Below are positions 22,391-33,114 of a stretch of DNA of 64,000 nt, piece by piece. Origin of the DNA: Viola odorata (lineage: Eukaryota > Streptophyta > Magnoliopsida > Malpighiales > Violaceae); NCBI GenBank assembly GCA_963691705.1, contig OY829538.1, positions 13,852,443 to 13,916,442 of the forward strand, in the 5' to 3' direction. How positions within the stretch are numbered: the stretch's first letter is position 1; each line of letters opens with the position of its first letter. The translations under genes were made by a program, and so were the position numbers. Under the pieces are notes generated by a model that made no database searches, was not told the origin of the DNA, and saw nothing but the letters and a program-made list of their open reading frames with translations.

Positions 22391-23919
22391 TGATCGTCAC
22401 TCAAAAGTAATATTTTCTGCTAGCAAAATTCACAATAAATGTGTATAGGGCAAATCAGAGTCGAACCACAAGGATTAATGGTAATATTCTGTTCATAGTG
22501 TATGTCCAGGTCTAAACAGTAACAAGTAACACTGGGGGGGGGGGGGGGGGGGGCTAATGAAATTAACCAGCGAGATTTAGATACTAAAGCTAACAAGTGA
22601 ACTGAATAAAGTAAAATTTATCTAAAGGCAATAAGACAGTATCACAAGAGGGGTAAATCAGACAATAGGAAAGAGTCTTAGCAAAGTGATTCCGCGGGTT
22701 GCGTCTAGGCCTAGTTGGTCATCAGCTCAAGGATATTCCACTCTCACGGTGCATACGTGCTATAGAGGCCAGGTACGCTTAGGCCTCCTGTCTACCTTCG
22801 CAAGAGAAGTCTCGCCCAAGGTACGCTTATGGGAGAGACCTTGACACTCCGTCCTTCCCCAAGGTTCGTTTATGGGGAGATCCAGAGGCCCATGAAGTGG
22901 AGGAAGACATGTCTAGGGCAAGACGTTGTCAGATCCACCCTAGTTAACCTCCAGCCCTAGCCGGATTGGACCAGCAACCTGATGACTCCGGGCTAGGTGC
23001 CTACTGATTCTAAAGAAATGGCAGTAATTACAAAGGAAAATACAGCAGTTGATCAGGCTTCTATAGATCCAGTGCAATATGACAGTAAAGTGGCAAGAGA
23101 TTAAATACACGCATAAGAGTTTATGAAGAACATTAAGGCTTCACAACTACCCTTGCAACCCTTGGAGAAACCTTTGCTAAGACAAAAATATCTAGCTACT
23201 CATACTCATAATAACATAAATATAAATAGATTTGATAGCAAGCATAAAAGGAAAACAAGAAAATGGGAAGAAAACTATTAAATACCAGCCGGAGCTAAAA
23301 AGCTCCGGTGAAAGAGTAAGGCTGGCCGGCGGCTACAGCTTGAGGATGGAGGAACAAATCCCAAAGAAGACTGAAAAATAGAAAGTATGCTGATTTCTGC
23401 CTCCTACCAATGTTGCTTACCCTAAAAATCCTAAAGTTACTGTTTATATACAACCCTAAGCTAACTAGAGGACAAATCCAGCTAAGGGAAGAAGACAAAA
23501 TGGGAGGAAAGGGACAACTAGGCTGGAGCATGTCCCAGGAAGAATATTCCTAGGACGCTCAAAAGGGATCAGAAAGGAATCTTGCTGGCGTCTCTCTTTG
23601 TACTCTCCAAGGAGGATTGCAAGCACGTGCGGCTCAATTCGAGGGCAAAACGCAACACTTTACGGCTTCACAGATAGTCCAAGGCTGGACACGAATGCGC
23701 GCATCTAGGGCTTGATTGAGGAAATACGTCTAGGTCGCGACGAAGACTGGGAGACTATCAAAGTTGCTCAATTCCATCCCAAAACGTGTGCTTTTTCCCT
23801 TTTTCTCCTCCAGGGCTGGATATGGCAAAAAGTATTGAAAACAGAGCAAGTTAGTAGCATCAAGGAGGGCAAAACATACAAAATTAGAGAGAAAATACCT
23901 AGAAAACACACGCATATCA
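22391..23919 (-). repeat. E1 5' LTR
   Basis: 1529-bp copy of 201-1728. It contains a G-run of about 20 bases near 22534-22553, where the other LTR has a short run. The right edge ...GCATATCA is followed by the AACAT duplication at 23920-23924. Confidence 0.94.
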
Positions 23920-23924
23920 AACAT

Positions 23925-25865
23925 GCAAATTATTGTATGAATTCGAAAGTGGGCTCGTTCAAGGTATTTTTTTCTTGAAAATGAATTTTTTTTTCCAACA
24001 AGGAAATAATTCTTTTACTTTTACTGATTTTAAGTAATAATCTAATTACTAGGTAATTATTGTTTCCTAATTACTTTTATTTTTGGTTGCTACTAAGCTT
24101 GATTTGGGGCAATTGACTACCTCATTTGACATCCTTAATTTTGGTAATCTTCTTATAATTTGGATAATTAAGTGTGTTTGAATGTTAGATTGTTTCTTTA
24201 TTTTGTAATTTGAATATTTAAGTGTGTTTGAACTTTAAATGTCATTTCATTTAAATGTTAGATAGTTTTTTTTTATTTTCAACTTTTGATCTACTTGATA
24301 TACTTTATTTTGATATATTATAAAATGCTACAGTAAAAAAACCAGCCGGTTTAATCCGGTTTAATCGTCTAAGATTGACCGGTTTAATGTGTGAACAGTT
24401 CAAAATGGATCAGCATCTATAATCCGGTCGAACCCGGTTTAACCCGGTTGAACCACCAAATTTTCATTTCCGGTTCACTGTCCAGTCCGGTTCTGATAAC
24501 TATGGTTATTATTGATTTAGTCCACCGTCCTACGTGGTGGACTAATTACCTAAGAATTTCTCCCAAACAACACTACGGTTAAATTAGACATGCTTGTAAA
24601 TAACTTAAGGTTTCATTTTGATTTATTAAATTCTTGGAGTTGAGAAATGATTTTTTTTAGTGAAGTTTAGAAATGATTAATGCAGGCTCAAGCACAAGCC
24701 AACTTCAGACATGATTATAAGGCTTGAAAATGGGCCTGAGCCCAAGGTAGCAGAAGAAGTGGGCCCAACCAATACCTTTTGAACCTCCCGGCCTTACTGC
24801 TAAGGCCCAACAAGATTTGGTTATTATCACAGGTAGTTCACAACTATCATTGCGAAAACGGATTAATCCCAACGTTTGCATAAATTTTCGTTTGGGATCT
24901 TACAATATTTTACTCGACATTAAAGTGTATAGAATTTCACACATGAAATTATAATTCAATTCCTCAAAAAAAAAGAAAACACAAAAATTATAATTCAATT
25001 TATTAATATATGTCGTCTTTACTACGTAGGTAAAGAATTTAATATCTGATATTGTAACAATAATTATTATTTTATTTTAAAAAAAAATTGGGGTGTTTTT
25101 TCAGTCAGATCAATAGGGAATTTTTTTAATCTCTTATTTGATAAAATCTGATGAATCGAGAATAATGATATACTCACAAATTGCATAATCACAAAATTAG
25201 TTAATAATAATAAATAATTAAAGAGAATTGGGAAACTAAATGAGTCTCTGCTTATAAAAAGTTGGCATCCAAAGAAAACAACTCCCTCTTGTTACGACCA
25301 ACTTTTATTTCTTGCCTGGTGCTGGGCAATTGATTGCTATTAAATTGTCCGAACCCAAACCCGAAGAAGCGAATGGATCAGATCCGGCAGCATAAAACTG
25401 GCACAGACACTTTTTTTCTGTTGCAAGAATCAGGACAAACATCGGAGCAAGCCATGTCGCTATCACATTCCCAATATCCGACTGGTTCAACTACATGCAA
25501 GAAACCTAGTATAAAAATATAAATGGGATTATTTTTATGCAAAAAATAATCATATATTTACGAAAAAAGGCGAATAAATAATTAAAACAATTAAAATAAA
25601 CAACGCAAGTTATAATTAAAAGAAAAAAAACAAGTACTTGCATGATGCAATTGCCAACGAAGCTACCAATAAAGCAAGTTCCAAAGAAAGTCTCCCCATT
25701 TCCCTCCTCGTCCTCCTCCTCTTCTTTTTTATTAAAAAAATTTAAAAATTTGGCTGGTCTTTATAAGCAAGAGATTATAATAGAGCTTTTATATATATAT
25801 ATATATATAAAAGTACATGTATATAAAATATCATATAGGACAATTTCAGATCTCCCCTAATTAAT
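23925..25865. other. AT-rich intergenic DNA with a CCGGTT-rich repeat relic
   Basis: Mostly AT-rich, with no convincing gene. 24341-24509 is dense in CCGGTTTAA/CCGGTTGAA words and ends in GTTCTGATAACTATGG. This resembles a dispersed plant repeat, possibly the end of a non-autonomous TIR element, but I could not find both termini. A hairpin AGTCCACC...GGTGGACT lies near 24517-24543. A weak Cys-rich frame on the minus strand (25382-25508) is discussed as a finding. Confidence 0.4.
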
Positions 25866-25873
25866 ACACACAT

Positions 25874-26270
25874 TAGGGGTGGCAATATGGGACGGACAGA
25901 CGTCCATGGAACAATCTCATTTGTCCAATAAATAAACTGGACAGACTTGTCCAAGTCTATTTAATAAACGGACGGACCAGACCCGTCCAACTAAATTAGC
26001 GGGATTTTTTTCTGGAACTTGAATTTTTTTTTTGAAAACTTAAAAAAAAAAAAATAAGAGTAATTTTTTGAAATATAATATTTTTTTAAAAATTAAATAA
26101 TAAACGGACAGACGGGAACCAGTCGGGTTTGTCCCGTCTGAACATGTATATAGCTGGACGGGTTTGACCCAGTCCGTTTATTAAATTGGACAAAAAATAT
26201 TGTCCATATCCTGTCTAAATTTGGACGAACCGACGGGTTATATGAACAAGTGTCCATATTGCCACCCCTA
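25874..26270. mobile_element. hAT-type MITE
   Basis: 397 bp bounded by terminal inverted repeats TAGGGGTGGCAATATG and its complement CATATTGCCACCCCTA. It is flanked by 8-bp near-duplications ACACACAT (25866-25873) and ACACACCT (26271-26278). Eight-base duplications and TAGGGGTGGCAA termini are characteristic of plant hAT elements. It has no transposase. The interior has many GGAC/GTCC-type words on opposite strands, so the whole element can fold. One mismatch in the duplication suggests an old insertion. Confidence 0.85.
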
Positions 26271-26278
26271 ACACACCT

Positions 26279-26791
26279 CATTATGTTTGGATATATTTTT
26301 TGGGTAAATAAGTTAATAAAATTCCAGAAAATATATAGCATAATTACTGTAATCAATTAGTGCATGCATTTGTTTTTTTAAATAATTAGTGCATGCATTC
26401 CGTAATGTTTTCCTAATTATGGATTTTGCTGCTCCCGCAGTTTTTCATTGATTCTAAATTCCCACTTATAAATGTAGTTTATTCCTACGTAAATGTTTGT
26501 TGATTTAACCATTAATATGACTAGTTAATATCAAGATTTGACATAATTATGCCAACTATTTACGTTGGAAGCAGGCATAACTTTTCACAACTTTATTTAT
26601 TTATTTTAGAGTTAAAAATTACGATGGTAATTTAAAGTTTTATATTGATGGCCTAAGCCTAAACTCATTATGTTTCGTAAGATATGAAATGAGTCCAAAC
26701 CATAACCGTTGAACTTCTTACGTGGGCTTCGGCCTTAATGCATAAGGTCCAAAAATATATAATTATCAGAATTATTGTTCAATAAATAACT
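26279..26791. other. Spacer upstream of the GH17 relic
   Basis: AT-rich. A stretch near 26640-26760 (CTTACGTGGGCTTCGGCC region) resembles part of 24680-24830 loosely. I do not see the missing first exon of the GH17 gene, with its signal peptide. Confidence 0.35.
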
Positions 26792-27718
26792 GAGAATGTC
26801 CGAATTTATGATGCTGATCATAGTGTCCTGCAGGCATTTAGTGGCTCTGGGCTTCAACTTGTTATTGGGCTTCCAAATGATTATCTGAAAGAAATGAGTG
26901 CTAATGCTAGCCATGCTATGGCTTGGGTTAAAGAAAATGTGCAGGCATTCCTTCCTAAGACGAGTATTTGTGGGATTGCTATGGGGAATGAAATTTTAGG
27001 AGGGGGTAACTATGAACTCTGGGAAGCTCTTCTTGGTGCAGTAAAAAATATTTACAATGCTGTAGATAAGCTTCATTTAGCTGATGTAGTACAGATTACT
27101 ACAACACATTCACAAGCTATTTTTGATAATTCCTTTCCTCCCTCTTCATGTGTATTTAGAGAAAATGTTGCTCAATTCATGAAACCACTCTTGGAGTTCT
27201 TCTAGAAAATTGGCTCCCCATTCTACTTAAATGCGTATCCCTTCTTGGCTTACATGGGTAAGCCAGAGCATATTGATATAAATTATGCACTTTTCCAAGA
27301 AACAGATGGGATCTATGATGAAAAAACTGATTTGCACTATGACAACATGCTTGATGCTCAGATTGATGCGACCTATGCTGCACTGGGAGATGCCAGATTT
27401 ACAAAGATGGAAGTCATAGTAATAGAGACAGGTTGGGCTTCACATGGAGACACTAATGAAGCTGCAACAACATTTGAAAATGCAAGAACATTTAATTATA
27501 ACCTGCGCAAAAGGCTCGCTAAGAGGAAAGGTACTCCTCTGAAGCCAAAAAATATAGTCAAGGCATATCTTTTTGCATTATTTAATGAGAATTCAAAGCC
27601 TGGGCCAACTTCTGAAAGGAACTTTGGACTGTTCAAGGCTGATGGGAGCATTTCATACAATGTTGGGTATCAAGGGCTGAAATCTTCATCTGCACATTCA
27701 TTACTTTCGTCTTTGAAG
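26792..27718 (+). pseudogene. Glucan endo-1,3-beta-glucosidase (GH17) relic
   Basis: The reading frame starts at ENVRIYDAD, where the second exon of plant GH17 genes normally begins, and runs to a GTATGA splice-donor-like site at 27719. It matches family features throughout: LQLVIGLPNDYLKEM, AFLPKT, IAMGNE with the acid/base Glu (26990-26992), NSFPPSSCVF, GSPFYLNAYPFLAY, and VIETGWASHG with the nucleophile Glu (27425-27427), then KAYLFALFNENSKPGPTSERNFGLF. It has one in-frame TAG at 27203-27205. The first exon with signal peptide is missing (TAA nine bases upstream of the homology), and no GPI-signal exon is seen downstream. The intact enzyme would hydrolyse callose-type beta-1,3-glucan at the cell wall. 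The single stop and conserved catalytic residues suggest recent loss. Confidence 0.9.
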
Positions 27719-28177
27719 GTATGAGACTCCTTACTCTAATGAAACATGTCATTGATGGCTTCTATAAGCAAAGAGTCATTCTAAATGCTTGTGTTATTAG
27801 GATTACTGCTTTTGGTCCTTTATTAATGTGTAAGAAACATTTCCCCATTTATTCTTGTGCTTAGGAACTATATTGTAGATAATATGAGTATGCTTATGTC
27901 TGCTATTTTCTCCATTTTACCGAACCTACCTGCTGACTTCTCAATGTACATGATAAATAGGGTATGCCATTTTACAACCTAATCATTCATGGCGTTAGAA
28001 TTTGTTCTCTCCCTGCACTTATTAGGAAAATCCCTTCCATCTCTTTGGGATTTTTTTTCCTAGAGATATCATGTAAGAAAGAAAGAAAGAACTCCCCTTA
28101 TGAATTTGGTGAAGTACAAGAAAGGATACCATTTGGATTTTGGTTTTGATAGACTTTGAAAAAGAAGAAGAAAGGAA
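27719..28177. other. Former GH17 intron/3' region
   Basis: Begins with the GTATGA donor-like sequence. No further GH17 exon is recognised. The stretch 28074-28092 has an AAGAAAG microrepeat. Confidence 0.35.
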
Positions 28178-28276
28178 ATGGGATGTTCAACATCCAAACT
28201 GGATGATGAAGAAGCAGTTCAGCTTTGCAAGGATCGAAAAGGTTTCATTAAACAGGCTGCATATTCTGCTCAATGA
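28178..28276 (+). pseudogene. N-terminal fragment of a DUF630/DUF632-type protein
   Basis: A 32-codon frame beginning MGCSTSKLDDEEAVQLC, followed by KDRKGFIKQA. This is the hallmark opening of plant DUF630 proteins: an N-myristoylation signal MGC followed by a conserved helix. It then ends in AYSAQ-stop. Family members are normally several hundred residues with a C-terminal DUF632, and none of that is present downstream. It is therefore a gene fragment, either transduced or left by deletion, and lies about 450 bp after the GH17 relic. Confidence 0.82.
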
Positions 28277-28339
28277 AGAAGCAGTTCTAATTTGAAAATG
28301 CTAAACATGTTTTAGTGTTGATAACTTGAACAACTATTT

Positions 28340-28560
28340 CATGGAATTTCCTTTTATTGCTTGAAATGTTGCTCTATTTGCTGCCGAATTATTGCTTGAA
28401 ATGTTGCTCAAAATGCTGCCGAATTGTTACTTGAAACGCTGCTTAATTTGCTGTCAAAATGCTGCCGAATTGTTGCCTAAAATGCTGTCGAAATGATGCT
28501 CAAAATGTTGTCGATATGTTGCTTAAAATGCTGCCGAATTGTTGTTTGAACTGCTGCTGT
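28340..28560. repeat. Degenerate tandem microrepeat (GCTGCCGAATTGTTGCTT-like)
   Basis: About ten imperfect units built on words such as AAATGCTGCCGAATTGTTG and TTGCTTGAAATGTTGCTC. Unit length varies from about 18 to 24 bases. It lies immediately after the DUF630 fragment. No product is inferred. Confidence 0.6.
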
Positions 28561-28821
28561 TTTTTGAGACGAATTACCACTTGATTTGTTGCTCAATCGA
28601 CAACAAGGACAGTGGGAAGTTGGCTGTCATGGGAAGTCAGGAGCCTCTTGATTACCTTGACTACTATGCTGCAACAAAGGCTCAATATGTACACAATCTA
28701 CAAGGTAATAGAGCGATGGATGGGTTGATAATAAAAGAGAGAATGGGAGTAGGTTGATCCTTTACTGAAAATCTTCTTCTCTTGTATTCCTTATGGGCAA
28801 GGAATTCCAAGCGAGGGGTAT

Positions 28822-29205
28822 TGTCACAACCATAAGTCAATAGCTGCAACAAGGAAGAAGCGGGAAAAGCTGTGGAAGAAACAGTTACAACAGTTTGTAA
28901 CTGTCAAGTTGTTAGTCAAGTTGTTAGGTTGTTAGAGTCAAGTTGTTAGGCTGTTACGCTCCAGTTATGCAGTTGTTAGAGTCAATAATTCAATTGTAAT
29001 TAGAAGTAAGTGTGGTATAAAAAGGGAACAAAGGGTAGAGAATAGACAGACTTGTATTTTGTAAAGAAATCAATCCTCATTTTGTTCAATGAACAACAAT
29101 TATATGGATTCAATGAATCCCTCACCCTTTCAATTACTTTTCCTATCTACCTTCATCTCCACCACGATCCGCTGCACTCCCCTTCAATCCTTCTTAATTC
29201 CATCA
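28822..29205 (+). repeat. 3' LTR remnant of a truncated LTR retrotransposon
   Basis: 384 bp starting TGTCACAACC and ending TTCCATCA, preceded by a purine tract AAGCGAGGGGTA. It contains GTATAAAAAGGGAAC (about 29013), a good TATA box, about two-thirds along. These are the features of an LTR 3' of an internal region on the plus strand. There is no matching 5' LTR or target duplication in the window, so the element is truncated upstream. A short frame upstream (28606-28757) is unrecognised. Confidence 0.6.
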
Positions 29206-29478
29206 GAAATCATCCAGTAGTACCCTTCTACTGTATGAAAAATAGTTTGTTTAATACGTATAAATAAAAATAAAAAACCATTTAATTTGAGTTCGAGGGC
29301 TAAGTTGAAATTTACTACAATTTCGTGGAATTAATTAATGGTCATGCTTTTTTTTATAGTGAAAACAGGCATCTTTGTTTTGCTGACTCCAAAGCTTATT
29401 CTACTCTACACTCGAATCCCTAGATACTTACGAGTTCCGACCAACGCGATTATTTCTTCAACCCAGCTACAGCGAGCA
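29206..29478. other. Putative promoter/5'UTR of the following exon
   Basis: No gene is recognised here. The sequence becomes less AT-rich toward the start codon at 29479. No clear TATA box is fixed by position. Confidence 0.3.
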
Positions 29479-29620
29479 ATGGCGGACAAGCCGAGCAGAG
29501 AGTTGGTATTACACGGAGATGGGTTGGCGCGTTTCATCAATCCCGCACACACTCATCTCCACTCCCTCGCTTCCAAAGCCGCGTGCGGTTTCTTAGGCCT
29601 CCCCTATGCTCCGCCCTCAG
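29479..29620 (+). CDS. First exon of an unidentified conserved-looking plant gene
   Basis: ATG at 29479 opens a GC-richer frame of 47 codons (MADKPSRELVLHGDGLARFI at the start, then HLHSLASKAACGFLGLPY). It is followed by a good splice donor, CAG|GTTCC, at 29620/29621, after which the frame decays into AT-rich sequence. Composition and codon use differ sharply from the flanks, which supports a real exon. It reminds me of a conserved land-plant family of unknown function, but I cannot name it with confidence. No second exon is visible before the E4 LTR begins at 30008. The rest of the gene is therefore either deleted or lies beyond more than 34 kb of nested transposons. Confidence 0.65.
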
Positions 29621-30007
29621 GTTCCATCCCCTGCCACTTTCTCTACTCTCTGCTTATTTTTGTTTTTAGTTACAATCTAGTTTCTTCTAATTTTAATGCA
29701 ATTTGCTTACAATGGGTTCTTCGTTTTATGAATTTTGATGTGGAATGTTTTTGCTTTATGGGTTTTAGTAAAACACCCATGTTATTTTGTTTGGTTATCT
29801 TATAGTGGTGTCTATTCTCATATTGTGAAGTGATTATGCTTCCCTTACTAAGGGTCAACGACAAAACTTCGGTCTCTATTAGTCAACCTCTAACTCCGTT
29901 ACTTTTGACCTGTTACAACTTGTTGCTTTTTTTCCCTCCCTAGTTGCTTCTTCTTTTCCATTTTTCGTTTCTTTTCTTCTCTTCTCCTCAAATAAATTCT
30001 TTACTTT
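29621..30007. other. Putative intron start, AT-rich
   Basis: Starts with the GT of the exon donor. T-rich, as plant introns are. Its last bases, 30003-30007 (ACTTT), would be the target duplication of E4 if E4 is complete. Confidence 0.45.
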
Positions 30008-30197
30008 TGTCGCACCCCCTTTTTGAAATTTATCCTAATGCGCGACGCGAGTTTGGGACGAGATGTGAGATGAAATCGGACTCATCTCATAATGCATATG
30101 AAGTCGCCACGCTAATTTATTTCTAGGCTTAAGGAACCTATTTGTCATGCATAAAAAATAAAAGCTAAGGCAAAATGGGTCTGAACCCGAGAATTGT

Positions 30198-30251
30198 GGT
30201 TCGGGGTCGTATTATGGACTCAGGAAGGTGTTAGGCACCCGAGTCACATCC
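30198..30251 (-). promoter_or_regulatory. Conserved LTR block shared by E4 and E5
   Basis: 54 bases that match E5 59117-59170 in reverse complement at 52 positions, although the rest of the two LTRs is barely alignable by eye. It includes AAGGTGTTAGGCACCCGAG. Its strong conservation and fixed distance from the LTR 3' end suggest a functional element of the R/U5 region. Confidence 0.7.
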
Positions 30252-30600
30252 TAAAAAGGTTACCAGAGGAGGAGGTGTTTAAATTATGCTTGAAAAATAA
30301 AAAGTCCTAATTTAAGTGATCACGCCCAACGGATAAATTTAACAATTCTAAATAGTCATGCATACGAGCGTAAAAAGCGTGAAATAAATAAAAGGGTAAG
30401 AAACGTTTACTTGTGGAGGGATATCAGGCGGATATACCCTTTTTTGGACGAAGTTGTGAGGCGTACTTGTGAAGGGCATTGATTGATTTGCCCTACAAAG
30501 TCGAGATTATTAGTTTGAAAAAAAGTAGATAAATATTTAATGACTTGTTGCGAGTGAAATAATTAATTTGGATGAACAAAAAAAAAATGTAGAGCGTGCG

Positions 30601-30805
30601 AAAATAAACAACATACAAGCACATGAGAAATAAATAAACAGTATGAGTGCAGAAAATAAATAAACAGGACACGCGCGACAAGTAAATAAACAGTACGAGT
30701 GCAAAAAATAAATAAACAGTACAAGCGCGAAAGGTAAATAAACAGAACGAGTGCAGAAAATAAATAAACAGTACAAGTGCAAAAAGTAAATAAACAGTAC
30801 AAGCA
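30601..30805. repeat. 28-bp-class tandem repeat in the E4 LTR
   Basis: About seven imperfect units around AAATAAACAGTACAAGTGC, each unit 27-32 bases. Tandem arrays inside the LTR are also present in E5, with an unrelated unit. Confidence 0.75.
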
Positions 30806-31426
30806 TGGGAAAAATCGGTACGAAAAATAAATGTGATGGACCAAAATAAATTGGACTAGGCCCACTGGGCCTAGAAATTGGACCCATTCTCCTGCTTGGG
30901 CCAAGGCCCATGATAGCCATCTTTCTTTCCATTTGGGCTTGGCCTATACCAAGCCCATGGTCTATTAAAATGAACGCATTGTTCATCATCTCCTTCCCTT
31001 CCCTTCGTCCGCGTCTTCTTCTTCCTTGAGTGGCCAAGAACAGCAGCGCAGCAGAGCACGACAAGTGCGACGATAGTCATCTTTACGGTGAGTAGCAGCA
31101 CCGTGGAGTGGCAGCCATGAGGTAGCGCGGCGGCGAGGCGTGATGACGAGGCATGGCAGCAATGACAGCAACGAAGCAAGGAGCAACACGACAGAATAGC
31201 GGCTCCGACGACAGTAGCAGATGATGACGGCAGTGAGGCCCAAAAGTAGCTCAACAGTGGCGACGCAACGGTCAGGCGAGGCTACGGCGGTAGTGACCAG
31301 CAACAACGCAGCAGAGCGAGGCACAACAGCTTTGTGGGGGCGAAGATCTCTTCTTCCTCTCAACCCACACAACCAGCTTCTTTTCTCCCAAAAAAACCCC
31401 CCTTTTTGATTGAGAAAATAGGAGAG

Positions 31427-31434
31427 TATTTATA
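31427..31434 (-). promoter_or_regulatory. E4 LTR TATA box
   Basis: TATAAATA on the minus strand, followed by the GC-richer stretch that would be the transcript leader. E5 has the equivalent TATAAAAC at 56083. Confidence 0.6.
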
Positions 31435-31857
31435 GAGGGATGAGGGAATGGGCAAGGTGATGGCAGTGAGGGAGAAGGTGAGTTTCATTAAATGTTGATG
31501 GAAGTTAGTATGAGGGTGAGTCGGCTGTAGGGGACAAGGAGGAATATAGGATGGTTTAAAGGAGAAAAAGGATGACCGTTGGATGGTTGACCATCCATTG
31601 GTTGACCAATCCAATGGTTGTGATGAGATGGAGATGGAAAGTATTTATTTATTGGTTTGAACCAATGGTACGGGTAATTTTGCTTGAAAATTGATAAAAA
31701 CTCGAACCAAAAATACTAAAATGTAGAATAAAATAAGCTGAAATAATTAACATACAGTGAGCGACGAAAAGTTTTGCCGAATAATTCGATAAAAATTTGC
31801 TTGTAAGTAATAAAAGTTCGAGCGTAAGAAAATGCTAAAATAAAAATTGTACAAAAT

Positions 31858-32388
31858 TGATAAGATTCGGACTGTTGGGGAAGCAGGATCTGGATTATGG
31901 CTGTCTGGAATCACTGTAGCAGCAGTCCGTTGTACCTGCAAACCGCCGGAGGGGGGACTCCGGCATAGACGCTCCGATGCTTAAGTTAGTATGGCTGTGA
32001 AATTTGGCAGAGATTTTGGTAGAGAATCAGATCTTACTTTTGATCTAGAAATGAGTGGTATATATAGCCGAAGAAAGAAAGGTTGTTACCCCCAGGAGTG
32101 GGTGTTATCATGGGGAGATATCGCCCAGGATGACGTCAGCATGCGTAAGCTCGATCGGATATCGCTAGTGGGATATCGCCAATGAGACGTTGTCAGGGTT
32201 TCCTGGGATGGGATGACGCCGTGTGCCCCCCCCCCCCCCCCCCCCCGCGCTGATGTCGACCATCCCAGGATCCTCAGCCTATCGGGGGCGGCAGTCGGGT
32301 GCCGTCGCCAGTTAAGGTCTACAGGGATCTGGCTGTGACTTGAGGTGAGAAGACGAATATACCCTTGGTGTTTCATCAATTGTTATCA
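31858..32388 (-). repeat. E3 3' LTR
   Basis: 531 bp, TGATAAGATTCGG...TTGTTATCA. It differs from the 5' LTR mainly by a run of about 22 C (32225-32246), where the other copy has GGGTCCCCCCAC. Confidence 0.94.
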
Positions 32389-32405
32389 TAAACCCAACTG
32401 AAAAC
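32389..32405 (-). promoter_or_regulatory. Candidate E3 polypurine tract
   Basis: On the minus strand GTTTTCAGTTGGGTTTA abuts the 3' LTR. It is less purine-rich than usual. Position is the main support. A near copy (CCCAACTGAAAA on the plus strand) occurs again at about 33677. Confidence 0.4.
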
Positions 32406-33047
32406 GAGCCCAAGTGTTCACTAAGGGCTGCCTCTCCCGTCCTCTGGAGGAATAGTTACTCCCTTTGCGCCGCGTTAGATTCGGGAAAATCACCGGGTTT
32501 TTTTGACTCCTTCGTTAGTTCCATTGCACCGGATATACGATAGCAAAACAGGCGAGTGGGACCGACCATTAGCGATAGCGTCGGTCCTTTCCGAAGCTTC
32601 TACTATCGTTCTGAAGGCGATATTTCCTTGTTTTTCCTGCACATTCTCAAATGTGGTTTTGCCATGTTAGCGAAAATGACATATAATGACAAGTACTAGT
32701 TACCCTTAGAGGTTTTCACCCACTCATGTCGGGGTGTTTTTAGTGTCGTCATTTCCTTCCAAACTCGTGGGGTCTGGCCTTACAGTTTGTGCGGTCTTGC
32801 GTCATAGCTACCGACAATATCGACACGATTTTATGCTGCTCGGAGCTACCTGTAATATCGACACGGTTTTACGCTATAGGGCACCTACAAATTGTAAGGT
32901 CTTATGTTCTCCGATACGTACCCTATTCAAGCATCTCGGGTATCCACCAGGAGTTCCGCGTTAGCCTTTCCCTCCAACTGCTTTGGGATAACGGGACGGC
33001 TCATTTTTTGAGGTGCACGCCTAGGTGCGCATTTATTACTTTGAATC

Positions 33048-33054
33048 TATAAAT
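33048..33054 (+). promoter_or_regulatory. TATA box for antisense ORF A
   Basis: TATAAAT on the plus strand, about 61 bases before the ATG of ORF A. This spacing fits transcription start about 30 bases downstream and a short leader. Confidence 0.5.
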
Positions 33055-33114
33055 GCGACCCTTTTTCGGTGCAGATTCTTCACACATCCTCTACTTCTCA
33101 TCTACTATTTCCTC

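Larger units (their letters stand above)
201..23919 (-). mobile_element. E1: Athila-lineage Ty3/gypsy LTR retrotransposon, split by E2
   Basis: This is a full-length but decayed element read on the minus strand. Its LTRs (201-1728 and 22391-23919) both begin TG and end CA on the plus strand and are flanked by the same 5-bp duplication AACAT (196-200 and 23920-23924), so both ends are original. The primer site next to the right LTR matches the 3' end of plant tRNA-Asp, as is usual for Athila. Inside are gag, protease, RT, RNase H and integrase relics and a 3' extra ORF. E2 has inserted into the integrase at 5259-17449. Hand comparison of the two LTRs gives about 45 substitutions in 1.5 kb, so E1 is older than E2. 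It has many in-frame stops and cannot be autonomous. Confidence 0.95.
30008..31857 (-). mobile_element. E4: Ogre/Tat-like LTR, left part (interrupted by E3)
   Basis: On the minus strand this ends ...GGGGGTGCGACA, like the LTR end of E5. About 190 bases inside lies a 54-base block (30198-30251) that matches E5 59117-59170 in reverse complement with only two differences. No primer binding site is present to the left of 30008, so this is a 3' LTR or solo LTR rather than a 5' LTR. The right-hand continuation is 55054-55153, after which E5 is inserted. Neither the other end of the LTR nor a partner LTR is in the window. The Ala-rich frames within it (30537-31372) are not supported as genes. Confidence 0.75.

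Noticed and set aside
30537..31372. Minus-strand frames of 113-175 codons in E4
   Set aside because: They overlap in several phases, partly over the AAATAAACAG tandem repeat, and lie in LTR leader sequence. There is no domain or conserved start.
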